This document shows positions 16,201 through 25,872 of a stretch of DNA of 64,000 bases, piece by piece. A program made the position numbers and the translations under genes. The stretch is from contig NZ_JAAFYZ010000002.1 of assembly GCF_018274385.1 (NCBI RefSeq), forward strand, positions 1-64,000. Direction: 5' to 3'. Positions within the stretch are counted from its first letter, which is position 1. Every line of letters starts with the position of its first letter. Below the pieces are notes generated by a model, which saw nothing but the letters and a program-made list of their open reading frames with translations, ran no database searches and was not told the origin of the DNA. The stretch is from Catenulispora pinistramenti (GTDB lineage: Bacteria; Actinomycetota; Actinomycetes; Streptomycetales; Catenulisporaceae).

Positions 16201-19200
16201 CTCGGGATCACAGTCTTTGTGCCGGTGGGCCGGTAGTCGGTGTCGTACCCGGTGGTCTGCATGATGTAGGCGTTGCCGTTGGCGCCGCCGACGTAGCGGA
16301 TGGACGCGTCGGGCTGGCCCTTGTCCAGACTGTCGAAGGTCCAGGCCGCCAGCTGCGAGCTGGGGTTGGCGATCGCGGTGGTGCGGGCCTGAGCCAAGGT
16401 TGTGCGGTCAGTGATGGTGCCAGCGTCGTATTCGCCGGTTTTACGGTTCAGGTTGTCGTAGGTGTAGGCCAATGCGTGGCCGCGACCGTCGGCGGTCGCG
16501 AGCAGGAGCCCTGCGGGGTCGGACACGGTGGTGGTGGTCCCGGTGTCCGGGTCTGTGGTGGTGACGTTGTGTCCGGCCAGGTCGGTGACGTCGGTGGTCC
16601 AGGTGTTCTTCTTGGTGGCGTCGGTGACCGTTGTGGCAGTGCCCTCATTGCCGCCTGGGTTGTAGGTGAACCCATAGCTGGTGACATCGGCGTGGGCCGA
16701 GTTGCCGTCTGGCGCGATCGGGTTGCCTGCGGCGTCGTGGTAGGTCCACAGCGCGGTGGTGCGGCCGCGGACGTCAGTGAAGGTGGAGGATCCGCCCGCG
16801 GTGGACAGGCCGTTGCCAGCCGGGGAGGTGACGTCGGTGCGATCCATGCCCGGGTAGGCGGTGGTGGTGACGGCGCCGGGTATCGGCTTGCCCATTGACT
16901 GCTGGGTGACCGTCAGCGGCCTGGACATCCCGTCGAAGGTCGTGACGCTCTCGGAGGGCATGGTGTTTTCTGCGAATTGCAGCCACTGTCCGCTGGAGGC
17001 TGGGCCACTGTCCCAGTGCGGATTGTAGGTCTTGTACGCCCGACCGAGGCTGTCGTATTGCTGATCGCTGATGACCGTACCGGCCGAGCCGTCGACCGGG
17101 GTGGACTGGGTCTGCACCGCGTCGCCGAACCCGTCGAGCTCTGAGAACGATTCGCCGTAGGACCCGTTTTCCCGCAGGGCCTCGGTTTGCACGAAACTGT
17201 TCGGCGGCGGGGTCGTCGGCGGGGCGCCGCCGTTGAGCACCGTCGGCGCTACACCGACCAGGCTGTAGGTGAACCGCTTGTTCGGGCTCGAGGCGGTGAG
17301 ATGGTCGGGCAGCCAGACGGAGGTGAGCCTGCCCATTCCGTCGTAGTACTGGTAGGTGGATCTGCTATTGGCGTCGGTGGTTTGCTCGACTACTTGCCGG
17401 CCTTGCTCCATGGTTTGGCTGGTAGCCCAGCCGGCTGGGTTTGTGGTTTGGATACTGGTCGGTAGTTCGTAGTGGTCCGGGGTGTAGGTGGTCTGGGTGG
17501 TGTTGTTGTCCGGATCAGTTGTGGAAGTGACACGGCCGTAGTTGTCGAATGCCGAGCTCGTGGTGATCCATGTCAGGTTGCCGGAGGCGTCGACGTTGCT
17601 TGCCTTCTGCACGCTGGTTGGATCCGCCGGACCGAGGATTACACCGGGGGTGGTCGATCCGTCGAACAGGGTTTGTTGTGCCGAGACGAGGTTCGCCTTG
17701 GTCGGCGCGGTTCCTGTTGTGCATGTTCCGCCAGACGGCACGGTCATCGTGCTCTGCCAGTAGGAGACTGCGGTGTGCTCCAGGTCGCTCTGCTCGGTGG
17801 CGTACTTGGTGGTGGTGCACAGTTCCTGAAGGGTTCCGTCGTTCTTGTCGTCGGTGAGGATCAGGTGGCCGTTGCCACCGACGGTGCCGGTCGTGAAGTT
17901 CGGCAGGCTGTTGTCATAGGTGTAGTCGATCTCTGCACGGCGGGTTCCAGTGCTTACCTGGTCGTACGTGACCTTTTTGGCAGCTTCGTCGAAGTGCGCG
18001 CGTTGTTCAGGCAATCCCGGCGGCCGGGGGTGGTCTGCTGTGACAACGGTCATGGGATCGACTGGCACATTCACCACATCGGAGAGGACAGTCGAGGAGT
18101 TGTCGGCAGCGAACGTCTGGACTTCGACTGGCTGTCCGGCCAGGGCGTTGTCGTCGCGAAGCCCGGGATCCCCCGCCTTGAACACGTCGCCGTGGTTGTC
18201 GTTCACCCACACGTGCCCCGAGGAGTCTTGGAACGGGTAGGAGGCGTTGCCGTCCTGGTCCATGCCGCGGAAGTACGTGGTCAGGATCTTGCTGTTACCA
18301 CCTGCTGACGCAGCACCGGTAACGGTCTGTACTTGGGAGAAGCCTCGGAACTGGTCAAAGGTGCGGTAGGCGGCGTCAGCTTGTTCGGAGTCGTTCGTGT
18401 GCCACACCGGTGTACCAAGGAAGGTGTAGTTGGAGACCCGGTCTGGCGAGATTCCTGTCGTGTCCACAGTCCGGACAGACGTCACGATGTATTTGTTGAA
18501 CCAGTCCAGCGTCGGCGCCGTGGCGTTGGGCTGCGTCCAGTACTCCGGATAACACAAGGTATTGTTCGCAGTCACCGTCGGCGCAACTGAGGTGCCGCAG
18601 TCGAAACTCGTGCCGCCCGGATTTCCCAGCCCATAGGTGACCTCGACAAGCGAACCGAGGGTGTCGCTGATCCGGTCCAGACGTAGTCGCTGGTAAGCCG
18701 TGCCAGCAAGGTAGGGCGAGGCCTTCGCCCGGTTGGGCATGAAGGTGCCATGGGTGTACACCTCTGGATCGGTGGACTTGGCAAGGTATCCGTCGCGATT
18801 CACTACCCACCCGGTGTGGGTGATGCCAGCCAGCCACATAGACGGCCGGTCATCGGTGGAGCCGCCGGTTACGGCGTTGAACTGGTGCGGCAGACCGTAC
18901 TCGTCTACCGGCTGATATTCGCCACTGCTACTGCTGTGCACGTTGGTGGTGATCTGCGACAACTGCTCCGTGTTGAAGAATGTCGGCGTGTAGTCGGTAC
19001 AGGCCGCGCCACCGCTGGTACCGTCCACAGTCCCGGCCGCAGTGCAGTGCTGGTCGAACGGTGTATCCACGAACGCGGCAGCATTCGCCGAAGTGATTCC
19101 GGTGGAAGCAATACCGTCAGCAACGGTCACCGCTGCGGTTGGGCACAAGGAGCTATATCCGGCCTCGCCGCTATCGGAGATACAACGTGCAGCTGGGGTG

Positions 19201-20924
19201 AACACCACGTTCTCAGCTGGTGGGAAGACAGCGATATGCGGCCGCAGGCCTTTGGCAGTTGCGGCTGCGGGGGGCGGCGTCCAGCTGACGTTGCTGGTGT
19301 CCCAGCCGTAGTCGATCTGGGCCAGGTAGCCGCCGGCCTGGTATTCGGTCGGGCTCGCGGTAGTGCCGCGTAGGTAGAAGTTCTCTTCCCGGGCATAGGT
19401 GTAGCGGGTCAGGTTCTCGTGTGAGTCGACGACGAAGTCCAGGTTCCACCGCCAGCCGGTCCGGCACACCGACGGATCCGACTTCGTCGGGTCGGCACAA
19501 GCTGCTCCAGCCGGAGACCCGGCGCCGAAAACCGGCACACCCCAGGCCGAGTAGGTGGGGTCCCCGCCGCCGTCATAGGGCAGCCGATTGGCACCGAAGT
19601 AGTACTGGGTGCCGTCAGTGGTGGTCACCCGCCAGTACTGGCCGCCGTCGCCGGTGTTCCCGTTGCTCGCACCCGACAGCAGCTCCACTCGGGATCCGTC
19701 GTCCCCGGCGATCCGCCAGGCGCCCGTGGTTTGGTCCTTGACCAGTTCCCCGCTGCGGCCACCGAAGGAGATCGTGGCGTTGGGGGTCCCCCAACACTCA
19801 TCGCTCGACGTTGGGAACCCGGCCTTCGAACACGGCTTGTAGGAACGCTCGATGTAGCCGGGGCTGTAGTCCCAGCCATCGCCCACCCATGAGCCTTGCG
19901 CGTTGGACACCGAGGTGCGGCCATCGATACTGGCAGAGTCGTAACTCAACGCGATCGTGGGGGTGGCGCCGCCGAGTGCGGGCGGTACAGCGATCGGATA
20001 GCTGTAAGTGAATGACCCCTCGTTGCCGCCTCCGGACCAGGTGTCCGAATCCTTCAACGGTGTTGCCGAATAGTCGCCGTTGGCTCCACTTGGCCCCGAC
20101 GTCGCGGCCAGCACGATCGGCGCGTTGGTTTTGGAGCCAGCCTGCCCGCTTGCATCGGCTGCACCATCGGCGGGGACGGTAACCGTCGCGACCAGCCTGT
20201 GATGTGCGCGGTCGTTGGTGAACGTGACAGGCGTCTGGGTGCGACAGGCTGGCACCTTCGGAGTGGTCAATGCACAGCTCGGCAGAGCGACCAGCTTCAG
20301 CCGATCAGCGAAGTTGCCGCCGAAGGCATCGGAGAATCCGGAGTAGTCCAGCGCGACCTGCGCTGGTGCCCCGGTCTTCGCGCCATCAGCCCGCACCAGC
20401 GTCATCGCCACAGCGCTGGCCCCGGCACTGGATGCCGTCGAATGATCAGCGATCGCCACTGTGACCTTCGGTGCTGGAGTTGTGGCGGACGAGCGCGCAG
20501 CACCAGGCTGCCCTGCTGGGGCTGCCGCGATACTGACAGGCGTCCCCGGTACGGGAATCAAGGACCCTGTCTGACCGGCTCCCCCAGCCGGGGACCCGGC
20601 ATCAAGGTGGGCCGATGCCGACGACAGATCGACCACGACCGAGGCGGCCTTCGGCCAAACCGTCGGTGGGACCGTGTACCCCGCCATCGGCTGAACCGCG
20701 GCAGCAGAATGAACCGTATTGCGGCTCACAGCAGCGATGGACGGCATCTTCGTCACTGGCCGTGGCTGCCACACCTTCGGGTTGTGCGGCCCGTGGGCCG
20801 CCCCGATCGCTGCTGGGCCGGACACCACAGCCAGTCCCATGGAACCGATCGCTACACACGCTGCGAGATAGCGCAGCCGCCGCTGCACAGCGCGGGAACT
20901 GTTCGACGAACCCCATGCCCCCAC
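13284..20924 (-). CDS. RHS polymorphic toxin with Hint domain and DddA-like deaminase tip
   Basis: About 2,546 residues from GTG 20924 (AGGGGG 8 nt upstream); the frame is open to 21023. Order: signal sequence (RRLRYLAACVAIG region), a long N-terminal beta region, many RHS/YD repeats, the core terminus with TGRFISADPVF and YAYTGNDPVNASDPSG, then a Hint autoprocessing domain (about 2267-2407, ending VHN), then a 139-residue toxin tip. The tip has the SCP1.201/DddA-type pattern LVINNPAGPC, C-x5-C (C2507, C2513) and TLTVHWPDG. The active-site triplet is D-V-E (2479-2481) where HxE is usual. It probably deaminates cytosine or a related base in a neighbour cell. Confidence 0.88.
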   Translation of the reverse strand: MGAWGSSNSSRAVQRRLRYLAACVAIGSMGLAVVSGPAAIGAAHGPHNPKVWQPRPVTKMPSIAAVSRNTVHSAAAVQPMAGYTVPPTVWPKAASVVVDLSSASAHLDAGSPAGGAGQTGSLIPVPGTPVSIAAAPAGQPGAARSSATTPAPKVTVAIADHSTASSAGASAVAMTLVRADGAKTGAPAQVALDYSGFSDAFGGNFADRLKLVALPSCALTTPKVPACRTQTPVTFTNDRAHHRLVATVTVPADGAADASGQAGSKTNAPIVLAATSGPSGANGDYSATPLKDSDTWSGGGNEGSFTYSYPIAVPPALGGATPTIALSYDSASIDGRTSVSNAQGSWVGDGWDYSPGYIERSYKPCSKAGFPTSSDECWGTPNATISFGGRSGELVKDQTTGAWRIAGDDGSRVELLSGASNGNTGDGGQYWRVTTTDGTQYYFGANRLPYDGGGDPTYSAWGVPVFGAGSPAGAACADPTKSDPSVCRTGWRWNLDFVVDSHENLTRYTYAREENFYLRGTTASPTEYQAGGYLAQIDYGWDTSNVSWTPPPAAATAKGLRPHIAVFPPAENVVFTPAARCISDSGEAGYSSLCPTAAVTVADGIASTGITSANAAAFVDTPFDQHCTAAGTVDGTSGGAACTDYTPTFFNTEQLSQITTNVHSSSSGEYQPVDEYGLPHQFNAVTGGSTDDRPSMWLAGITHTGWVVNRDGYLAKSTDPEVYTHGTFMPNRAKASPYLAGTAYQRLRLDRISDTLGSLVEVTYGLGNPGGTSFDCGTSVAPTVTANNTLCYPEYWTQPNATAPTLDWFNKYIVTSVRTVDTTGISPDRVSNYTFLGTPVWHTNDSEQADAAYRTFDQFRGFSQVQTVTGAASAGGNSKILTTYFRGMDQDGNASYPFQDSSGHVWVNDNHGDVFKAGDPGLRDDNALAGQPVEVQTFAADNSSTVLSDVVNVPVDPMTVVTADHPRPPGLPEQRAHFDEAAKKVTYDQVSTGTRRAEIDYTYDNSLPNFTTGTVGGNGHLILTDDKNDGTLQELCTTTKYATEQSDLEHTAVSYWQSTMTVPSGGTCTTGTAPTKANLVSAQQTLFDGSTTPGVILGPADPTSVQKASNVDASGNLTWITTSSAFDNYGRVTSTTDPDNNTTQTTYTPDHYELPTSIQTTNPAGWATSQTMEQGRQVVEQTTDANSRSTYQYYDGMGRLTSVWLPDHLTASSPNKRFTYSLVGVAPTVLNGGAPPTTPPPNSFVQTEALRENGSYGESFSELDGFGDAVQTQSTPVDGSAGTVISDQQYDSLGRAYKTYNPHWDSGPASSGQWLQFAENTMPSESVTTFDGMSRPLTVTQQSMGKPIPGAVTTTAYPGMDRTDVTSPAGNGLSTAGGSSTFTDVRGRTTALWTYHDAAGNPIAPDGNSAHADVTSYGFTYNPGGNEGTATTVTDATKKNTWTTDVTDLAGHNVTTTDPDTGTTTTVSDPAGLLLATADGRGHALAYTYDNLNRKTGEYDAGTITDRTTLAQARTTAIANPSSQLAAWTFDSLDKGQPDASIRYVGGANGNAYIMQTTGYDTDYRPTGTKTVIPSAEGALAGTYQTNMYYTPNTGALDHLDLPAVGGLPADTVYNAYNTDGLLLQANGTNDDVLDTQYDQTGKILSRTVGDYPRQVVTQNLYDQATNRITNTFTDASAGTDPNNTAQLNKYGIDDVSYTYDAAARLTSTTNLQNENVTGSYKPGVQARDNQCFTYDYASRLTNAWTDAGDQTPAATTDPTKPTAAVGGLGSCASSTQNNPPTAATAQAGQITGTATGQMPSPAAYWQAWTFDATGVAGLGNGAQTGNRSTQTDYDPAGNTTNDTTATSNYPSAGTTNTAGAATTGGNGPHLLGQVTRTGPTTGTDTYNYDGSGNTTSRQLAAGPNETLTWDAEDRLATVTDSSANDSSTYLYDADGSQLIRRDTGGANAGVTLYLDDAEIHLTGSAVSGNRYYNYPNAATMTVSSSGAITYEVTDSQGTGDTTINAANGQIVARRYTTPYGEARGKAATTWPDDHTFLGKTTDTTTGLVDIGARKYDPNTGRFISADPVFQGTSPQAMGGYAYTGNDPVNASDPSGAEGVSRLGDGGTTPVVNGQQMYQISAHVWVSGQSKYFMDYYDAWAKAAAGDNGADENGDWAKACASALNGTCQQDDLGTALSNFGGPTNKNVGPAAISISAGATGDNTIYTTASGVTADYSGLYRGMSFTGALEAGTALGEGAAEVAGFGRQFEESIDGEDAASCPTGAHSFAANTDVLMADGARKPIQDVAVGDEIEDAQPGGAVEHHRVDEIHKTLTDTDFSDVTVSTRNGPKKITGTQNHPYYDLTAKAFVSAAQLKPGDRLQTDDAETVTVLVVRNYTSSMVTYDLTIDGLHTYYVVAGATPVLVHNSSSCFNSAEVGAGLPEYAGGATSGTGVAADGTSYDLVSGNKAADSDLLQIVNDRLRAAGRLPGAANSARASDVEQKFAATMIRDGIDNANLVINNPAGPCTVTLGCDDVLGTILGDRTLTVHWPDGNGGWDSQVYGGAG

Positions 20925-21271
20925 CAGGCACCCCCTGAGATGATCAAATCGTGCCAAAGCACCGCCTAAAGCGATCAAGGCGGCGCGAGGGACGATAGCC
21001 AGACTCGAACAGATCGTCCACATACGGACCTTGACTCAACGCCCGTTTATAACGATTCAGCTCAACCATTTGGCTACCTAGCGTCATATCAGTGTTCTGA
21101 TACAGGTCGGTTTCGACTGGTTTAGACCACCGAGATCATCTCGCAGCGTGAATCTGTCACTGTCATCTATAACGATTTCGACAGCGTAGATCGGTTGTCG
21201 ACCCTTGATCCGCCCCGTAGGTTGCGCACGCGCGCACGCTGGCGCGCGTTCAGCGCCGAGGAGGACCGTTG
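20925..21271. promoter_or_regulatory. Divergent promoter region between RHS and lectin genes
   Basis: No gene fits here. Two direct copies of TATAACGATT (near 21048 and 21169) face the two divergent genes, and TTGACT occurs at 21031-21036. The plus-strand gene has AGGAGG at 21259-21264. The shared element suggests joint control of the RHS toxin and the secreted lectin, but no regulator can be named. Confidence 0.35.
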
Positions 21272-24200
21272 ATGGAACCACTGTCACGCACGCGCAGAAG
21301 AGCCAGGAGGCTGACACAACCGGCTTTCATCTGCATCGCTAGCATCAGTCTCTTGTTATCTGCGGCAAGCACGGCCGCGGCCGCCGTCCCCGCCGCAGGC
21401 AGACCCACCCCTGCACCGCCGAAGCACACAGCCAGCGGCCATGTCAAGCAAGGATCAGTAACACCGCACGCCACGGCGACGGGAGCAAACCCGCCCACGT
21501 TTCAGTCCGCTGTCTTCCCTGGGATCGGCCAGCATCTGTCGTCCTATCCGCAGACCGGCACCGCCGGAACCATCACGGTCAGCGCGACCGCGGCGACCAC
21601 GCCGATCGACCATTTCCTCTGGGCACTCAACGCCACCGCCAACGACGCAGGCACCGGAAACTGCACCAACCTCACGGACGCCGCCTGCGGCACCGCCGCA
21701 GCGACCGGCGGCTTGAACGCCACCGCGACGATCAGCCTGGCTACCGGTACCGGCGACGGCGAACGCTGGGGCACCAACACCCTCTACGCAGCCGCCGTCG
21801 ACAGCGCCGGCAACATCTCGCCGTACGCCCGCTATGACTTCTTCCTGGCGCAGGCCTTCACGCCGGTATCCTTCGGCAACGTCACCGGCGACGGCATCCC
21901 CAACCTGATGGGGGTGGACGCCAGCGGCAACCTGGTCGTATACCCAGCCAACCTGGACCCGGCAGGATCCGTCAACGCGATCCAAGCCGCCACGGCCACG
22001 GCCGCCCCCAACGGCAAGAGCTGGGCCAGCGCTCTGTTCACACACCGCGGCTCCGAACGGGTCCAGCCCACCGACGACCTGTTCGCCTGGGACGCCGACA
22101 GCGGCGGAAACGGCCACCTCTACTACTACCTCAACTCCCAGATCGCGTCCGCGACCACTCAGCCCGGCTATCAACCGCCGCTGACTCCCGACCAGTTCAG
22201 CCAGACCCAAAGGGTCACAATCACCCGCCCGACCTGTACCCCCTCCATCCAAACCGGCCTGTGCGCCGGCTACGACTCGACGTGGAACAGCGTCAAGCAA
22301 GTCATCGCACTCGGCCCGACCAACGGCGGCTGCACTATCACCGCCCCCACCACCGCATGTAAAACCAGCCTGATCACGGTAGAGAAGGACGGGACCGACG
22401 CCACCCGAGTCTGGCTGTTCTCCCCCGCAGGCAGCGGACAGCTCCGCAACCCGATCCTGCTATCCACCTCCACCCCAGACTGGGACTGGTCCACCGTCCA
22501 AGTCATCGCACCGGGCAACGCCACCGGACACCCCGGCGGTCCCGGCGGACTATCCGACCTGTGGGCCAAGGCCCCCGACGGCACACTGTGGCAATTCGCC
22601 AACCACTCCGACACCGGCACCCTGGGCTCCGGACTCGCAGACCTCACCGCCCGCCAACAACTCGGCTCCACCGGCGAATTCAGCCACTACACATGGATCT
22701 CCTCAGCCGGCGACCTCAACGGCGACAGCCACCCAGACCTGTGGGCCATGACCCCCGACGGCCAGATCAACGTGATCAACGGCCCCATCGGCACCGCACT
22801 CGGAGCCCAAACCCTGACCAGCGCTACCGCTGTCGGCTGGAACAGCACCTCCGGCACCACCAAACTGCAAGGCCAAGCCGCCAACACGATCGCCGGACAG
22901 GTCCTCTCCAGCATCACCGGCGGCCCCAGCGGACAACGCTGCCTCGACGACCTCCAAGGATCGCTCACCCCGGCGACCGCGGTCATCGAACTGTGGGACT
23001 GCAACGCCACCTGGCCCCAACAATGGTCCTTCGCCGCAGACGGCACCATCCAGCTCATGGGCTCAGCACCCGCCACTCCACCCAACCTGTGCCTGGATAC
23101 CGGCGGCCAGCTGGCACAGGGCACGAAGATCACCCTGAACTCGTGCGGCGGCGCCACTGACGGCTTTCAGACCTGGCGCCTCCTGCCCTCTCCATCCGCC
23201 GCCAGCAAATACTGGATCTTCAACCCGGCCTCGGGGCTCTGCCTGGAGGACACTCAAGCATCCACGACCAACGGCAACCCACTGCAACTCGACCAGTGTC
23301 TCGACAATGCAGCACAGCAATGGGCACTACCCACCGGGACCAACGAAACCCAGACCGCAGAAGCCGAATCGATGACGGGCACGGCAGAAAACGGCACCAT
23401 GCAGATCCAAACCAGCTGCTGCGGCGTCAACTGGTCCAACGGGGCGCAAGAATTCTTCACCAGTACCGTCAGCGACGCGTCCCTGACACTCAACTACTAC
23501 GTTGCCAACGCAGGTGACTACCAAGTCGCTCCAATCTTGACCATGGCCCCGGACTACGGTGAATTCGACCTCGTGGTGGATGGCCAACAGCTAGGGCGCG
23601 AATACGACAGCTTCCAGGCATCCGGAGTATCCGCCAAGGTGGTCGACCTCGGAGCATTCACGCTAGCCGCCGGTACACACACCTTCTTGTTCCACGTCAA
23701 TCTTACGAACCCGGCCTCAACTGGAAATCGATACAACCTCGGTGTGGACGCACTCAACCTCATCCCGATCACAGGCTTCGGCCCGACCGCAGGACTAAGC
23801 CTAAGTCCCACCAGTGGTGTCACACCTTTAACCATAACGGCAGACGCTTCGTCTTCCTATGGCGGTAACGGCAGGCTCGCCAGCTACACCTTCGACTTCG
23901 GCGACGGAACAGCCGCCGTCACAACAACCACCCCGACCGCCACCCACGTCTACGGGACCGCAGGCACCTATAGCGTAAAAGCCACTGCTACCGACTTCGA
24001 AGGTAACCCGGGCAGCACAACAACACTAGTCACGCTCACTGGCGGCCCCACCGGATGGTGGAAACTAGCCGACGGCGCCGGCAGCACCGCCGCAGACTCC
24101 AGCCCACCCGGCAACCACCCAGCCACGCTGTCAACGTCCGGAGTGTCTTGGGGAACCAGCTACGCCACCTTCGCAGGAACCGGCGGAACCATCAGCACCA

Positions 24201-25096
24201 CCGGGCCAGTCCTCGACACCACCAAATCGTTCACGATAGCCGCCTGGGTGAACGCCGCGTCCCTTGGCACAGGCACCCAAACCGTCCTGGTCCAACAGGC
24301 CGGCACCGCCTCCGGCTTCTACCTGGAATACAACGGCTCCACCTGGCAGTTCGCCCGCGCCCTTTCCGACACGACCAACTCCTCCACCGCTAGCATCGCC
24401 GCCGGCTCGCCAGCGGTCGCAGGCGTTTGGGCTCAGCTGATCGGCACCTACGACGCATCGGCTGGCACGATGACGTTCTACGTCAACGGACAACAGGTAG
24501 GTACCGCGACCGATACCAGCCCCATCGCCTCCACCGGGCCACTGGTCATCGGACAAGGCTTCTACAACGGCACCCCTGACAACTTTTTCAGCGGCTCCGT
24601 CGCCGACGTTCGCACCTACCCGAAAGCCTTCGACCAGACCCTGGCAAACTGGCTCTACACCAGCTCTGGATTCACCACTCCGCCGATAGCTGCACTTTCA
24701 ACCCCGGCATCTACGACAGCGGGCGCGAGTATCACTGCCGATGCGTCAAACACAGCACCAGGCGCACCGCCCATCACCGGCTACGTCTTCGACTTCGGCG
24801 ACGGCACAGTCCTGCCATCTCAAACCGCCGCGACAGCTACCCACATCTACAACACCCCCGGCACATACACAATCAAAGTGACCGCAAGCAACGCCACCGG
24901 CTCCTCCACCACAACTAGCAACATCACCGTCACCAACGGACCTGCCAGCCACCGGAAACTCAACGGCAACAACGTGGCAACGGCTCAAAACTCGGCGGGA
25001 GCCAACACAGCCAGCCCCTCCTACGCCGCAGCAACCTGGCCGACATACCACAGCGCCGCGGCATTCAATGAAGGCTCAGGCCTCGGCAATCTCTAG
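21272..25096 (+). CDS. Large secreted multi-domain protein: FG-GAP-like, ricin-B lectin, CBM, PKD, LamG
   Basis: 1,274 residues from ATG 21272 (AGGAGG 7 nt upstream). Signal peptide to about residue 40; beta-propeller/FG-GAP-like segments (FGNVTGDGIPNLMGVDASG; GDLNGDSHPDLWAMTPDG); a ricin-type lectin domain (about 550-680, with RCLDD and QQWSF repeats, LCLDTGG); a CBM6/35-like domain (about 690-830); a PKD domain (FDFGDGTAAV); a LamG/concanavalin domain (SFTIAAWVNAAS, TFYVNGQQVG); a second PKD (FDFGDGTVLP); then the start of a second LamG that stops abruptly after GSGLGNL. It probably binds glycans outside the cell. The premature end suggests 3' truncation. Confidence 0.82.
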   Translation: MEPLSRTRRRARRLTQPAFICIASISLLLSAASTAAAAVPAAGRPTPAPPKHTASGHVKQGSVTPHATATGANPPTFQSAVFPGIGQHLSSYPQTGTAGTITVSATAATTPIDHFLWALNATANDAGTGNCTNLTDAACGTAAATGGLNATATISLATGTGDGERWGTNTLYAAAVDSAGNISPYARYDFFLAQAFTPVSFGNVTGDGIPNLMGVDASGNLVVYPANLDPAGSVNAIQAATATAAPNGKSWASALFTHRGSERVQPTDDLFAWDADSGGNGHLYYYLNSQIASATTQPGYQPPLTPDQFSQTQRVTITRPTCTPSIQTGLCAGYDSTWNSVKQVIALGPTNGGCTITAPTTACKTSLITVEKDGTDATRVWLFSPAGSGQLRNPILLSTSTPDWDWSTVQVIAPGNATGHPGGPGGLSDLWAKAPDGTLWQFANHSDTGTLGSGLADLTARQQLGSTGEFSHYTWISSAGDLNGDSHPDLWAMTPDGQINVINGPIGTALGAQTLTSATAVGWNSTSGTTKLQGQAANTIAGQVLSSITGGPSGQRCLDDLQGSLTPATAVIELWDCNATWPQQWSFAADGTIQLMGSAPATPPNLCLDTGGQLAQGTKITLNSCGGATDGFQTWRLLPSPSAASKYWIFNPASGLCLEDTQASTTNGNPLQLDQCLDNAAQQWALPTGTNETQTAEAESMTGTAENGTMQIQTSCCGVNWSNGAQEFFTSTVSDASLTLNYYVANAGDYQVAPILTMAPDYGEFDLVVDGQQLGREYDSFQASGVSAKVVDLGAFTLAAGTHTFLFHVNLTNPASTGNRYNLGVDALNLIPITGFGPTAGLSLSPTSGVTPLTITADASSSYGGNGRLASYTFDFGDGTAAVTTTTPTATHVYGTAGTYSVKATATDFEGNPGSTTTLVTLTGGPTGWWKLADGAGSTAADSSPPGNHPATLSTSGVSWGTSYATFAGTGGTISTTGPVLDTTKSFTIAAWVNAASLGTGTQTVLVQQAGTASGFYLEYNGSTWQFARALSDTTNSSTASIAAGSPAVAGVWAQLIGTYDASAGTMTFYVNGQQVGTATDTSPIASTGPLVIGQGFYNGTPDNFFSGSVADVRTYPKAFDQTLANWLYTSSGFTTPPIAALSTPASTTAGASITADASNTAPGAPPITGYVFDFGDGTVLPSQTAATATHIYNTPGTYTIKVTASNATGSSTTTSNITVTNGPASHRKLNGNNVATAQNSAGANTASPSYAAATWPTYHSAAAFNEGSGLGNL

Positions 25097-25176
25097 GCCA
25101 ACGCCTCCATCATGATCCCGGACAACACAAGATCTTCTACAGCATCGAGCTGAGCCCGGATCGACCCGAACTCGCC

Positions 25177-25223
25177 CTCCGGCGTTGGCTCCGTCTTCGG
25201 CGAAGACGGAGCCAACGCCGGAG
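25177..25223. terminator. Perfect 23-bp palindromic hairpin
   Basis: Positions 25177-25199 and 25201-25223 are exact reverse complements separated by one base, with CTTCG-G-CGAAG at the tip. No T-run follows. Position 80 bp after the lectin stop suggests a terminator, but a 23-bp perfect stem is longer than most. Confidence 0.6.
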
Positions 25224-25497
25224 CCTTCATAACCGACTACAAACACCGCACGCTCCGCCAGGAGCCTGACCGTGTCCCGAGCCGACGTAGCCAGCGGCGC
25301 CTAGGGACCGACGCCATCCCCCTCAGCCGCGACAAAACCTTGCAAGCCGTGGGCAGCCTCGGGAACCAATCAGCAGATTTCGAGCAAGAAGCTCTTGATC
25401 CGCGGGTTCGGGGTTCGATCTGGAGCAGGTCCGGATACCCGGACCGGGTGTACGCCGACCATAGCGATAACCACGACAAGTACCGGCGCCAGGTCCG

Positions 25498-25690
25498 GCG
25501 CCGCGCTCGGCGCACCAGGCCGCCCAGCGGCCGACAGTTGACGTAGCCGACACGCCGCATTGCGCGGCGACGTCGCCGCGAGTGTGGCCCTGCCCACGTA
25601 GCAGCACCATCCGTGCCCGCGCCGCGATAGCACGGGGCGTGTCGGATGCAGCCGGCAGCGCGCGAAGCTCCGCTTGTTGCTTCGAGGGCT
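25498..25690 (-). pseudogene. IS630-type transposase, N-terminal HTH remnant
   Basis: The minus strand reads SKQQAELRALPAASDTPRAI, ARARMVLLRGQGHTRGDVA and then a GVS..VGRWAAWCAERG segment, the first winged helix of IS630 transposases (usual pattern ERARIVLL..G.S..EIA..LGVS..TV..WR..F.ERG). The DDE domain is absent and the frame breaks at about 25,500. Inactive fragment. Confidence 0.6.
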
Positions 25691-25716
25691 GCTCCACCCC
25701 GCACACTGAAGATCCA

Positions 25717-25806
25717 CCATCCTGAAGTGGCTGTTCAGAGTGCTGGCATGGCGTGGTTTGTGGGTGCTCGTGCTGGTCGTGGGCGGCTGTCCGTGGTCTC
25801 GATCGT
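25717..25806 (+). repeat. Left copy of a ~90-bp imperfect inverted repeat
   Basis: Starts CCATCCTGAA (25717-25726) and contains GCTGGTCGTG and GATCGTT. Its reverse complement recurs at 27411-27498 with roughly 80 percent identity by eye. Together they bracket 1.6 kb holding an accessory gene and a broken IS5-type transposase, so they look like element ends. A small run of CGTTCCGC copies follows at about 25,805. Confidence 0.6.
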
Positions 25807-25872
25807 TCCGCCGTTCCGCCGTTCCGCCGTTTCGGGGTCGCGGGGCGTGGTGCTGTTTCTACGCTCGGTCGT

